Shown: positions 1 to 8,003 of the stretch, in pieces
Numbering within the stretch: position 1 is the stretch's first letter
Layout of the letters: every line of letters begins with the position of its first letter
NCBI GenBank assembly: GCA_007136405.1
Contig: SLHA01000028.1
Span: 1-43,876, forward strand
Origin: Candidatus Latescibacterota bacterium
Lineage (GTDB): Bacteria > Latescibacterota > UBA2968 > UBA8231
Reading direction: 5' to 3'
DNA: 43,876 bases
Notes under the pieces: generated by a model
Told to the model about the DNA's origin: nothing
Databases searched by the model: none
What the model saw: only the letters and a program-made list of their open reading frames with translations
Program-made: the position numbers and the translations under genes

Positions 1-16
1 CAGGTGCCCGGCCTGT

Positions 17-838
17 TCAGACATGCTCACGCAGCCATTGGTAGCATTTCTCGTAACCTACGCCCCCCTCCGCCTCCGGACCTTCATACTCCGCTGTCCA
101 GGCACCATCATACCCCGCGGCCTTGAACAGCTCGATGGCACGTTCCAGGTCTATCTCGCCTTCCCCCAATGCTGCACCCTTGTAGTTGCCTCCGAAAGGC
201 AGATCGTTGGTACCGTCTTTCATGTGAGTATGAAAGACGTGGGGCGCCAGAATCCGATAGAAACGCTCGATGGTGGCCAGATCGTGGCCGTACCAGCGGT
301 AATTCATGGTGTCCACGTTGACTCCCAGGCGGCTGGAGCCCACCCGCTCGATCAGGCTGAGTTGCCAGTCTCCGTCGTTGGTGGAGCGACCGTGGTTGTC
401 CAGCGCACAGCGCACCTGGTGCTCCTCCAGATAATCCGCCGCGCGTTTGAAGGATTCCAGCAGCATTGCGTCCCAGTGCTCCTCCGGTACGTTGCCCTTG
501 CGGTTCCACCCGCCGTCCGAGCGTACGATGTCCGTGCCCGCGTATGGGATGATCTTGCAGACATACCGGTACCGCTGTATCTGAGCCTCCAGGTCCGCCG
601 GATCCGCCTGGAGGAAATCATTGCCGGCGGCGACGGCCGAGGCTTTCATGCCGTACCGGGCCAGCATTTCCCTGGTCTGTTCGGCCGTCTTTTCGCCATC
701 CGACGACTCACCGTCCCAGATGTCATTGATCTGCAGCTCACAATACTCGTAGCCGATTTCGCTCGCCCGGCGGGCAAAACCCTCCAGATCGAATTCCGGC
801 CAGTTGTAGTGGATGACTCCGATCTTGGCACCTGCCAT
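17..838 (-). CDS. Sugar phosphate isomerase/epimerase family TIM-barrel protein
   Basis: This 273-residue protein belongs to the xylose-isomerase-like/AP endonuclease 2 fold, cytosolic enzymes that isomerise or epimerise (keto)sugars at a divalent metal. Metal-ligand-type residues sit in the usual strand-end places: LDNHGR, the VNVDTMN strand, HTHMKDG and a late TAEYEG glutamate. There is no signal peptide. I chose the ATG at 838 because a GGGAGG ribosome site lies just upstream; a longer frame reaches 883 without one. An FKBP gene follows on the same strand side. The substrate cannot be told from sequence; the many sugar oxidoreductases in the window suggest a role in keto-sugar catabolism, which is inference. 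Confidence 0.85.
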   Translation of the reverse strand: MAGAKIGVIHYNWPEFDLEGFARRASEIGYEYCELQINDIWDGESSDGEKTAEQTREMLARYGMKASAVAAGNDFLQADPADLEAQIQRYRYVCKIIPYAGTDIVRSDGGWNRKGNVPEEHWDAMLLESFKRAADYLEEHQVRCALDNHGRSTNDGDWQLSLIERVGSSRLGVNVDTMNYRWYGHDLATIERFYRILAPHVFHTHMKDGTNDLPFGGNYKGAALGEGEIDLERAIELFKAAGYDGAWTAEYEGPEAEGGVGYEKCYQWLREHV

Positions 839-928
839 TGATTCAGCCTCCCCATGCGCGCGTTTGCGTGTATATGCGGTCAAGGCAGGCCGGCGGAACA
901 GCGTACCGGCCGCTTGCGTGACGACAGT

Positions 929-1648
929 CTATTCTATGCCCAGCAATTCCAGCTCGAAAATCAGGGTGGATCCGGCCGGAATCTCCCCCACCGGGCGATC
1001 CCCATACGCGAGATCCGGGGGCAGAATCAGCCGGGCCTTGCCGCCCACCCGCATCATGCTCAACCCCTCCTGCCAACCCGGAATGAAACCGGAGACTGCA
1101 TGGACGATAGGCTCCCCGTGTTCCACCGAGCTGCTGAAAACGGTGCCATCCGTAAGCTTTCCGTGAAAATGGACGCGTACCGAATCATCCATGCTGGGCG
1201 TGGGGCCGGTGCCCGCAACCAGCTCCTGGTACACCATCCCTGACTCTGTCCGGATGGCTCCCTCCGCGGCTGCAGCCTCCTCCAGATAGGCGTTGCCGAC
1301 TTCCTTCTGCGCGGTGGCTTCCGCGGCCCAATGGGCCTCGCTGAGATTCTGCAGGTATGCGTTCAGGCGGGGACCGTACTCCTCCATGGAAACCCGGGGT
1401 TCAACACCTTCCAGAACATCGGCGAAACCCGCCACGATCTTTTCCATCTGATCCGCGTCGAGCTGCCCCTTGAAACTGCCCACGGTATTCTCCGCCACCG
1501 CAACGCCGATGGCATACAGCGTCTTCTCCTCTTCCGTCCGCAGCTCCGGCTGCCCGGAAATACGCGACGGTTGTTCCTGACCGCAGTGAAGCAGTCCGAT
1601 TGCAAAGACCAGGAACCCCGCAGCACGCAGCGTGCTGGCGCTTCTCAT
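929..1648 (-). CDS. FKBP-type peptidyl-prolyl cis-trans isomerase, exported, probable lipoprotein
   Basis: A 239-residue folding catalyst that isomerises Xaa-Pro bonds in exported proteins. Residues 1-21 form a signal peptide ending GLLHC, so Cys22 is a possible lipidation site, although His before the Cys is atypical. Residues about 40-130 are an alpha-helical FKBP_N-type dimerisation region, as in FkpA and Mip. Residues about 145-239 are the FKBP domain, with the expected DGTVFSSS, IPGW (Trp192) and LAYGD (Tyr215) active-site elements. The start at 1648 is backed by AGGAGA just upstream; an earlier in-frame start lacks a site. The length is normal for FkpA-like proteins. Cellular place: periplasm or outer-membrane inner face (inferred). 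Confidence 0.92.
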   Translation of the reverse strand: MRSASTLRAAGFLVFAIGLLHCGQEQPSRISGQPELRTEEEKTLYAIGVAVAENTVGSFKGQLDADQMEKIVAGFADVLEGVEPRVSMEEYGPRLNAYLQNLSEAHWAAEATAQKEVGNAYLEEAAAAEGAIRTESGMVYQELVAGTGPTPSMDDSVRVHFHGKLTDGTVFSSSVEHGEPIVHAVSGFIPGWQEGLSMMRVGGKARLILPPDLAYGDRPVGEIPAGSTLIFELELLGIE

Positions 1649-2000
1649 TGCCAATCTCCTGAAAGCATGGTGAAGGCCAAAGACCGCGCGCAAGGCCGAG
1701 TCACCGAACGGTTTACCGACCGAAACGCCCCACGAGGCACGCACCAGGTTCAGGGCGGTGCCTGTAAGACTGCCCTATCGCCAGACCATGGCCAGTATCG
1801 GGCTGATTGTGTTCACTGTAAACTACTCAACCGTAAGGAAGGGTGCAAACCGGTCGCATGGGGTCACGGGGGCGTTTTCTGGCGGACCCGCACCCACCAG
1901 ACACGGTGGTTGACGCTGAGCCTGTCGTGGCTGAGATTAGCCTGTCGTCAGGCGTCCCAACGCTGCCCTCCTCAATCTTCCTTCAAGGAGCCTGTACCCG
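1649..2000. other. Divergent intergenic region between FKBP and tnpA
   Basis: The 352 bases between two divergent genes hold no convincing gene. A hairpin at 1752-1776 pairs AGGGCGGT with ACTGCCCT (one G-U pair, 9-nt loop). It could be a leftover of the transposon left end or a leader structure. The tnpA ribosome site AAGGAG lies at 1985-1990. Confidence 0.4.
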
Positions 2001-2426
2001 GTGTCTCCCACCCAGGCTGACCCCTCACCACCCATCCAGGCCCGGCGCATCCAGCACGCCATGGGTCAACTGCGTTACCATCTGGTCTGGTGCCCCAAGT
2101 TCAGACGTCCGGTGTTGACCGGTGAAATCAGTGACCGGCTTGTTGAACTGCTGCCCCTGCTGGCCGCGGAACTGGGTATTCAACTGCATGAAATGAACGT
2201 GCGCCCGGATCATGTTCACCTGTTTGGTGCCTTTCCGCCCACCCTGGCTCCGCAGCAAATCGTGCACCGGCTCAAGGATGCCACCAGCAACCGGTTACGC
2301 AAGGAATTCCCGGCTTTGAAACGGCGCCTCCCGTCTCTGTGGACCCGGTTCTACTACGTGGCCAGCGCTGACATGGTGACGTCGGACACCATCCGCAAGT
2401 TCATCGAGTCCCAGCAGGGCGTCTGA
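2001..2426 (+). CDS. tnpA: IS200/IS605-family TnpA (Y1 transposase) homologue, catalytic Tyr replaced by Phe
   Basis: A 141-residue HUH single-strand transposase homologue. The N-terminal half carries YHLVWCPKFRRPVL, a hallmark of the family, and the HUH pair is intact (RPDHVHLF, His71 and His73). In characterised members the nucleophile is a Tyr in a late helix of the form KxYIExQ (Tyr127 in ISHp608 TnpA). Here that helix reads IRKFIESQQ, so the position is Phe134 (codon 2400-2402), and the protein stops seven residues later, without the usual C-terminal extension. The GTG start at 2001 follows AAGGAG. Only 19 bases separate its stop from the convergent GH13 gene, leaving no room for a normal right end. 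It is therefore probably immobile: decayed or domesticated. No tnpB is seen. Confidence 0.88.
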   Translation: MSPTQADPSPPIQARRIQHAMGQLRYHLVWCPKFRRPVLTGEISDRLVELLPLLAAELGIQLHEMNVRPDHVHLFGAFPPTLAPQQIVHRLKDATSNRLRKEFPALKRRLPSLWTRFYYVASADMVTSDTIRKFIESQQGV

Positions 2427-2445
2427 GCTTTTTCCGGGCAGGCCA

Positions 2446-4623
2446 TCAACCGCTCCGCAGGCGCACGACGAGGCTCTGCAGAGGCTGCAGCGACCAGCTG
2501 TCGGATTTTCCCCCGGAAGCGTTCTCGCTGATCGGACCGGGCAGGCGCAGTGCGGCGTACGTGTCGTACAGCAGGTCGCGCCCTGCGGCCGGCCACGGCA
2601 GGTAATCGCATTCGGGAGCCACCTGGCGGACGGTGACCGCGTCCAGATTGTGCAGAAACATCAACGCTCCCGTGTCCGTATACCGGACGTACCCCAGGAC
2701 GCAGTCTGCAGGATCGCCGCCGGCCCCGTCGTTGCGGTGGTAGTACACTCGTCCAAGCCGTACCTCCTCCCACTCCGTCACAAGCGTCAGCAGTTGCTCG
2801 TAGGCCGCTTCCAACTCCGTATGCGGCGACCGGTGGCGCGTGTCCCCGTCAATCACCGTGTCGTTTTCGAAATCGGTGGGTTGCATTTCTCCCCACCAGC
2901 TGCCCCACTCCAGGCCGCAGGCCAGATTGCTGCCGGCGTGGAATCCGGCCGACAGGTCGACAAGCGAGGCCTGCAGATTCTTCAGCAAGGCCATATGCAG
3001 GGCCGTGCCGCGATCTTGCCATGCCGCCGCCGCCACCTGGTCCTGCTTCAGCAGGCGGACGTAGCGTTCGTACCAGATAGCTGTGGCTCGCGGGCTGTCG
3101 TGGTTCTCGAAGTAAGCCATAGCCACGGTGTGCGCCGCAAAGCATGCGTGCATTCGCTCCAGAAAATCGATCAACGGCGTGGCGTGCTGCATGTCGCGAT
3201 GGAAATCCACCATGAGGGCGTAGATCATGTCCGCCGGAACGTCCACGGCCTCGTTCAGCGGGCACAGGGTTTCGCCCAGCACCAGTGCGTCCGGACATAC
3301 CGCATTGATGCGATTCTTGATTTGTTTCAGAAACGGACGGTCGATGGTCTGGCTGGCGTCGATACGCACCCCATCCAGGTTGCACGTCTCCATCCAGTAC
3401 GGTGCTATCCCAGACAGGTAGTTCTGCAGCGGCCAGTTGAAGACGAGATCGAAAAGGGCAACATCCGAATACTCTAGCCAGGCAATCCGGTGGATTTTCG
3501 GGTGTCCCTGCGCATCCATCACGTACCACTCCGGATGCTCGATGATCAACGGGCAATCCCTGCTGGTCTGCATGAGAACCAGATCGAAGATGACCCTCTT
3601 ACCCAGTTCGTGCGCCCGCGTCGTCAGGGCGCGCAGCTCCGCCCGGCCGATCAGCTGCACCAGTTCGTCCCGCCCCAGCCGCCGCATGGCCGCATCCGCG
3701 GACAGCGCGCCCAGCGCTTGCGCGTCGTCCAGGCCGGCCGCGACAGCATCGGCGTCCGTGGCCAGCCCCTGATCCACCAGCGCCGCCAGGTCGCACTCCT
3801 CCGGAGGCGTGATCAGATCAGCATCCATGACGAAGAAATCCCGCACGGCATACGGACTGCCCAGGTTCCCCTTACGGACGTCCTCTCCGGTGTGCAGATC
3901 CGTGTACCCCGGCTGAAAGAACGGCAGCAGGTAGATCACGTCGGCCGGTATCCGGTGCAACTCCGCCGTTACCGTTGCGAACCGGCCACTACGGAAACCC
4001 GCGGCGGTCCGGCTTGCTCCCACCTTGCGGACACAGATCTCGACCACGGACGGACAGGCCTCGACCCATGCGGGTCCGACAGCGATCACGCCATTCCGGT
4101 TGTCCGCCATGTCACTCAAGTTTATCCATTCCCTGGCGGCCGGATCCGCACAACCGTCGGCGGAGAAATCCACCGAGTAGTGAAACACACCGGTGGTGTC
4201 CAGCCGGAATGGTACGGATTCGAATACCAGGTTGTTCCCGACCAGCTCCGGCACGCCATCCGGATCGCAACGCAGCCGCATGGGAATGTACCAGCCCGTG
4301 TCGTCGCGATACGTGCCCTCTCCGTCCATGCTTCCACGGCTGTTGGCATCGGTCCACAACCTGGCGTCCACATCACCGGCACGGACCTCCTGTGGATCCA
4401 CGGCACCGACGAAGAGCTCGGCGCGCACTTGCGCCTGGCAATACGGTTTGTCCGGACCGATATACGCCCTGGCCAGGGTGGCGGAATAATCCGTCGTGTC
4501 GATCCTGACGCCGTGGTTGCCGGCCCAGACCATCCAGTTGTCGAACGCATGGCGCTGGTAATGCTGGTGCAACTGCTCGTAGAAGACGGATTGCAGATGG
4601 GTGCCATTGGGTCGATCGGCCAT
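2446..4623 (-). CDS. GH13-family alpha-glucan-active protein, GlgE-like region I
   Basis: A 725-residue alpha-amylase-superfamily protein. Residues 1-235 are an N-terminal beta-rich region rather than a signal peptide. The (beta/alpha)8 barrel shows the nucleophile in DGVRIDAS (Asp422), the acid/base in LGETLC (Glu451) and the third acid in FENHDS (Asp509). Region I is odd: it reads DLVLMQTS followed by an EHPEWY segment, closer to the form in GlgE maltosyltransferases than to the DxxxNH of classic amylases. A C-terminal beta domain ends the protein. The ATG at 4623 has GGAG upstream; a GTG at 4668 has no site. Likely substrate: an alpha-1,4-glucan or maltosyl donor, cytosolic. Exact activity is not decidable here. 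Confidence 0.85.
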   Translation of the reverse strand: MADRPNGTHLQSVFYEQLHQHYQRHAFDNWMVWAGNHGVRIDTTDYSATLARAYIGPDKPYCQAQVRAELFVGAVDPQEVRAGDVDARLWTDANSRGSMDGEGTYRDDTGWYIPMRLRCDPDGVPELVGNNLVFESVPFRLDTTGVFHYSVDFSADGCADPAAREWINLSDMADNRNGVIAVGPAWVEACPSVVEICVRKVGASRTAAGFRSGRFATVTAELHRIPADVIYLLPFFQPGYTDLHTGEDVRKGNLGSPYAVRDFFVMDADLITPPEECDLAALVDQGLATDADAVAAGLDDAQALGALSADAAMRRLGRDELVQLIGRAELRALTTRAHELGKRVIFDLVLMQTSRDCPLIIEHPEWYVMDAQGHPKIHRIAWLEYSDVALFDLVFNWPLQNYLSGIAPYWMETCNLDGVRIDASQTIDRPFLKQIKNRINAVCPDALVLGETLCPLNEAVDVPADMIYALMVDFHRDMQHATPLIDFLERMHACFAAHTVAMAYFENHDSPRATAIWYERYVRLLKQDQVAAAAWQDRGTALHMALLKNLQASLVDLSAGFHAGSNLACGLEWGSWWGEMQPTDFENDTVIDGDTRHRSPHTELEAAYEQLLTLVTEWEEVRLGRVYYHRNDGAGGDPADCVLGYVRYTDTGALMFLHNLDAVTVRQVAPECDYLPWPAAGRDLLYDTYAALRLPGPISENASGGKSDSWSLQPLQSLVVRLRSG

Positions 4624-4703
4624 GGCAGGCTCCGAGTGGGAGGTACGGTAAAGTGGACGAGACATCACGACCGGCGCGGCGGCGGCCGGCCCGCGGTCAT
4701 GGT

Positions 4704-4764
4704 ACTGCGTCGCCGTGTATTGCGTCGCCGTATGGCGTTGTATTGCTTGGCCGTATGGCGTTTG
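4704..4764. repeat. Imperfect 23-bp tandem repeat
   Basis: Two units with a 23-bp period (4719-4741 and 4742-4764) share ATTGC-T-GCCGTATGGCGTT, preceded by a partial, diverged copy at 4704-4718. The array lies just upstream of the GH13 start and downstream of the cupin stop. It looks like slippage-derived intergenic sequence; no protein or RNA function is evident. Confidence 0.7.
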
Positions 4765-4857
4765 CCGGCGTAATGCCGCTGAACCCGGCTACGCCGTGGA
4801 GGCCGGCCCGCCGGCAGGTGGGCGCGCACCCCTCGAGGCGGCTAGGCGCGGCCAGGT

Positions 4858-5610
4858 TCACTGCCCGGCCGCAGCATGCCGCCCACGCAGATCGTCTCCC
4901 AGGTCCACCGTGGTGTATTCCCGGTCCGGCATGGCGACGGCGATGCGCACCAGTTCCAGTTCCTGCGGGCCGGGGTTGTACAGACCGTGGGCGGAACCGG
5001 GCGGTTGATAGGTGACGGATCCGGTCTTCACCGCAAAGGTAAGATCATCAACGGTCATGGACCCTTCACCCCCCAGCACCACGAATACCTCCTCCAGGGC
5101 CTGGTGGTAATGATAGCCCAGCGAGCTGTCCGGCCCCAGCACGGCATGGTCCAGGAAAGTCCAGGAACTGGCGAACTGTTGCGGGCGCAGCACATGGCGC
5201 GTAGCCAGCCGGCCTGCGCCGCCGTGAATGGCGTCCCGCCAGGCAAGCCTGTCACGGTCAAAGGTGCCCGCCAGCAGACCGATGTATCGACCGGCCGCTC
5301 CCACGCCCAACCGCAGCAGACGCGCTCCGGCGGCGGTAAGTATACGGTGCGGCGTACCGGTGGCCGCTAGCAGCCAGGCCGGAGTCCGGCGCAGGCGCGC
5401 ATGGACCTCGCCATCTTCAGTCTGCGCCTCGAACTCCACCTGCCCCGCCAAAACGATGTAGCCCAGTTCGTCCGAACCGCTGTCCTCCAGGCACGCACCA
5501 CGCTCGAGGGTGATCAGTTCGAAGCGTCGCCACGGTGTGACAAATGCCAGCTGGCCGAAAACCGGTACGCGGCCGCTGTTGTACATTCCGGTGATGTCCA
5601 CGTGCTGCAT
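4858..5610 (-). CDS. Two-domain cupin protein
   Basis: A 250-residue bicupin. The N-terminal cupin (about 20-105) has largely lost metal ligands. The C-terminal cupin (about 150-235) keeps GYHYHQALEE (His167, His169, Glu173/174) and PPGSAHG (His208), a typical metal site. Such proteins include sugar-binding, sugar-isomerising and ureidoglycine-hydrolase enzymes; I cannot choose among them. The start at 5610 follows a GGAG site. It is divergent from the Gfo/Idh gene at 5756, and shares the minus strand with the GH13 gene 234 bases downstream. A role on an acidic or keto-sugar intermediate fits the neighbours but is inference. Confidence 0.83.
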   Translation of the reverse strand: MQHVDITGMYNSGRVPVFGQLAFVTPWRRFELITLERGACLEDSGSDELGYIVLAGQVEFEAQTEDGEVHARLRRTPAWLLAATGTPHRILTAAGARLLRLGVGAAGRYIGLLAGTFDRDRLAWRDAIHGGAGRLATRHVLRPQQFASSWTFLDHAVLGPDSSLGYHYHQALEEVFVVLGGEGSMTVDDLTFAVKTGSVTYQPPGSAHGLYNPGPQELELVRIAVAMPDREYTTVDLGDDLRGRHAAAGQ

Positions 5611-5670
5611 TGGGTCTCCGTTCAGATGCCGTGTGTCCAGAACATAGCGAGATCACGGCCAGGCACCAAC

Positions 5671-5700
5671 TTGACAGTCTGCAGCCGGGGGCTCTAGATA
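5671..5700 (+). promoter_or_regulatory. Candidate sigma70 promoter for the 5756 run
   Basis: A perfect -35 TTGACA (5671-5676) is followed after 18 bp by a weaker -10 TAGATA (5695-5700). It lies 55 bases before the Gfo/Idh start, in the divergent gap, and points into the nine-gene plus-strand run. Confidence 0.45.
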
Positions 5701-5755
5701 AACCGCGGCAGAGACGCGAGGGGCATCACATCATTTCTTCATGGAGGGTTGTAAC

Positions 5756-6856
5756 ATGGCAGCCAAGAAGAAGGCGGCTCCGGTACGCGTCGGCGTGCTG
5801 GGACAAGGTCGTAGCGGTCTGGACATTCATTGTGCCTGGTTCCGTCATTCTCCAAGCAAGTACAAACTGGTAGCCGTGGCCGATATCCTGCGGGAGCGGC
5901 GCGAGCGCGCGGAAAATGAACTCAAGTGCGACGCCTACGCCGACTACCACGATCTGCTCGCCCGGGATGACATCGAACTGGTGGTCAACTCGCTTCCCAG
6001 TCACCTGCATCCCCAGGCCAGCACAGAGGCTCTCCAGACCGGACATCATGTCGTCTGCGAAAAACCGCTGGCCTGGAACGTCAAGGGAGTCGACAGCATG
6101 AGACGGGCAGCCAAACAGGCGGGACGTCTGCTGATGCCTTTCCAGCAATCCCGTAATGCCCCTCATTTCCAGCAACTGCTGCAGGTGATCGAATCCGGCG
6201 TCCTGGGGCGCATCATCCAGATCAATATCTCGTACAGCGGTTTCGCCCGCCGCTGGGACTGGCAGACGCTGCAGGAATTCAAGGGTGGCAACCTGTTGAA
6301 CACCGGCCCCCACCCCATGGACCAAGCGATGCGGCTGCTGGATTTCAAGAAGCCGCGCGACATCATCTGCACGATGGACCGGGCCAACACCTTCGGAGAC
6401 GCGGAGGATCACGTCAAGATCCTTGTGCGAACACCGGGCAAACCGGACCTCGATATCGAGATCACATCCTGTGCCATGTTCGCCCGTCCCATGTTCACCG
6501 TATACGGGACCCTGGGCGGCCTGACCGGCGGTCCGGGCGGACTGACCTGGAAGTATTACGATCCAGACCGCGCCCCGGCGCAGAAACTGCTCCGCGATCC
6601 TCTGCCTGGTCCCAGCTACTGCCGCGAGGATCTGCGCTTGATCGAGAAAAAATGGGAACCCAACAAGACGCAGAAGAACGCATTTGGATATATGTCAAAA
6701 CTGTACTACGACCATCTGTTCGATGTGCTGCGCAACGGCGTGGAACCAGCCATCACGCCTGAACAGGTACGGACGCAGATCGCGGTTATCGAGGAATGTC
6801 ACCGGCAGAACAAGCTTTCGCGGCGCAAGCCCAAGGGCTGGCCCGCAGGTAACTGA
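5756..6856 (+). CDS. Gfo/Idh/MocA-family NAD(P)-dependent oxidoreductase
   Basis: A 366-residue cytosolic dehydrogenase. A basic N-terminal leader (MAAKKKAAP) precedes a Rossmann fold with VGVLGQGRSG. The family EKP motif is present in CEKPLAWN, where Lys takes part in hydride transfer, and the C-terminal alpha/beta substrate domain follows. The family oxidises or reduces ring carbons of sugars, inositols and glycosides. The start at 5756 has GGAGG eight bases upstream; an in-frame ATG at 5741 is part of that site. It is first in the plus-strand run and 13 bases before the next gene, so co-transcription with the PLP enzyme is very likely. Substrate unknown; a glycoside- or keto-sugar-forming role is inferred from the fucosidase and isomerase downstream. 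Confidence 0.92.
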   Translation: MAAKKKAAPVRVGVLGQGRSGLDIHCAWFRHSPSKYKLVAVADILRERRERAENELKCDAYADYHDLLARDDIELVVNSLPSHLHPQASTEALQTGHHVVCEKPLAWNVKGVDSMRRAAKQAGRLLMPFQQSRNAPHFQQLLQVIESGVLGRIIQINISYSGFARRWDWQTLQEFKGGNLLNTGPHPMDQAMRLLDFKKPRDIICTMDRANTFGDAEDHVKILVRTPGKPDLDIEITSCAMFARPMFTVYGTLGGLTGGPGGLTWKYYDPDRAPAQKLLRDPLPGPSYCREDLRLIEKKWEPNKTQKNAFGYMSKLYYDHLFDVLRNGVEPAITPEQVRTQIAVIEECHRQNKLSRRKPKGWPAGN

Positions 6857-6869
6857 TGAGGACAGGATC

Positions 6870-7907
6870 ATGAACGAGAGCAAAGCACGGCAGTTTCAGG
6901 AGGCGTTGGCGACGCTGCCCCGCGTGCAGCTTGCTTCGGTGCGCCCAACCCCTCTGGAGCCGCTGCAGCGGCTTCAGCAGAAGACAGGCGGACCGCTGAT
7001 CTACATTAAACGGGACGATCTCACCGGTCTGGGCTTCGGTGGCAACAAGACCCGAATGCTGGAGTTCTCCCTGGCGGACGCGCTGGCCAAGGGCGCCGAT
7101 ACGGTGGTCTGCGGGGCTGCGGTGCAGTCCAACTACTGCCGGCAGATGGCCGCCGCGTGCGCCCGGCTGGGTCTGGAACTGCATCTGGTGCTGCGGCCGG
7201 TACGTCCGGTGGATTTCGGGGAAGTGCAGGGCAACCATCTGCTGCAGCGCCTGTTCGGCGCCCACGTGAGCGTGCTGTCGGATTTCGACAGGGACGCGCA
7301 GCAGACCGCCATCGCGGCCAAGTGCAACGAAATGCGCGCCGAAGGCCGCAAGGTCTACCAGCCGCGGCGCGAGGATACGGTCGACCTGGACGCCCTCGCC
7401 TACGCTGAAGCGGGCGTCGAAGTCGCCCGTCAGGTGCACGAGTTGGGCATCGATCCGGAGTTCCTGTACGTAGCGGCGCTGGACACCACTCAGGCCGGTC
7501 TGGTCATGGGACTCGAATGGGTCGAAAGCCCCATCCGGGTGCGCGGCTTCTGCCCGTTCGCCGGGTGGACACAGCGCCATTCCGAGATGGCCTCCATGGC
7601 CAACCAGGGGGCCACTCGCCTGGGCCTGGACATCCGTTTTGCCGCGGAGGACTTCGGCAACGACGATACCTATGTCGGCAAGGCATATGGGATGCCCACC
7701 CGGGCCGGCGTACGCGCCATCCACACCCTGGCCCAGTGTGAAGGCATACTCACCGATCCCGTATACACGGGCAAGGCTCTGGCCGCGTTGTTCGACCATA
7801 TCCGCACAGGCGCTGTCGGCGCCGACAAACCGGTGATCTTCCTTCATACCGGCGGCGCGCCGGCGTTGTTCGCCTACGCAGATGCCGTGCTGGATGACTG
7901 TGCATGA
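6870..7907 (+). CDS. PLP-dependent D-cysteine desulfhydrase / ACC deaminase family enzyme
   Basis: A 345-residue fold-type II PLP enzyme. The lysine that binds the cofactor is Lys60 in GFGGNKTR, and the family phosphate-binding stretch is AVQSNYCRQMAAA. Members include D-cysteine desulfhydrase (D-Cys to pyruvate, H2S and ammonia), ACC deaminase and L-cysteate sulfo-lyase; sequence alone does not separate them with certainty. The ATG at 6870 follows GATGAGGAC and lies 13 bases after the preceding dehydrogenase stop, implying one transcript. The length matches the family. The pairing with a sugar dehydrogenase is unusual and may mean the substrate is an amino or sulfur compound carried with the glycan (speculation). 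Confidence 0.88.
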   Translation: MNESKARQFQEALATLPRVQLASVRPTPLEPLQRLQQKTGGPLIYIKRDDLTGLGFGGNKTRMLEFSLADALAKGADTVVCGAAVQSNYCRQMAAACARLGLELHLVLRPVRPVDFGEVQGNHLLQRLFGAHVSVLSDFDRDAQQTAIAAKCNEMRAEGRKVYQPRREDTVDLDALAYAEAGVEVARQVHELGIDPEFLYVAALDTTQAGLVMGLEWVESPIRVRGFCPFAGWTQRHSEMASMANQGATRLGLDIRFAAEDFGNDDTYVGKAYGMPTRAGVRAIHTLAQCEGILTDPVYTGKALAALFDHIRTGAVGADKPVIFLHTGGAPALFAYADAVLDDCA

Positions 7908-8003
7908 CCGCGTCCGCACTGGCAGCGTTCACGCCTGGGCAATAGCCCGTGGCAGCCGTAAGGCACCTGCGTCCACCTGTGGCCGACAGAAAGGGCGGTC
8001 CAA

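Noticed and set aside
1649-2000. tnpB or an omega RNA beside tnpA
   Set aside because: No frame in the gap carries RuvC or zinc-finger motifs, and only 19 bases lie downstream of tnpA.
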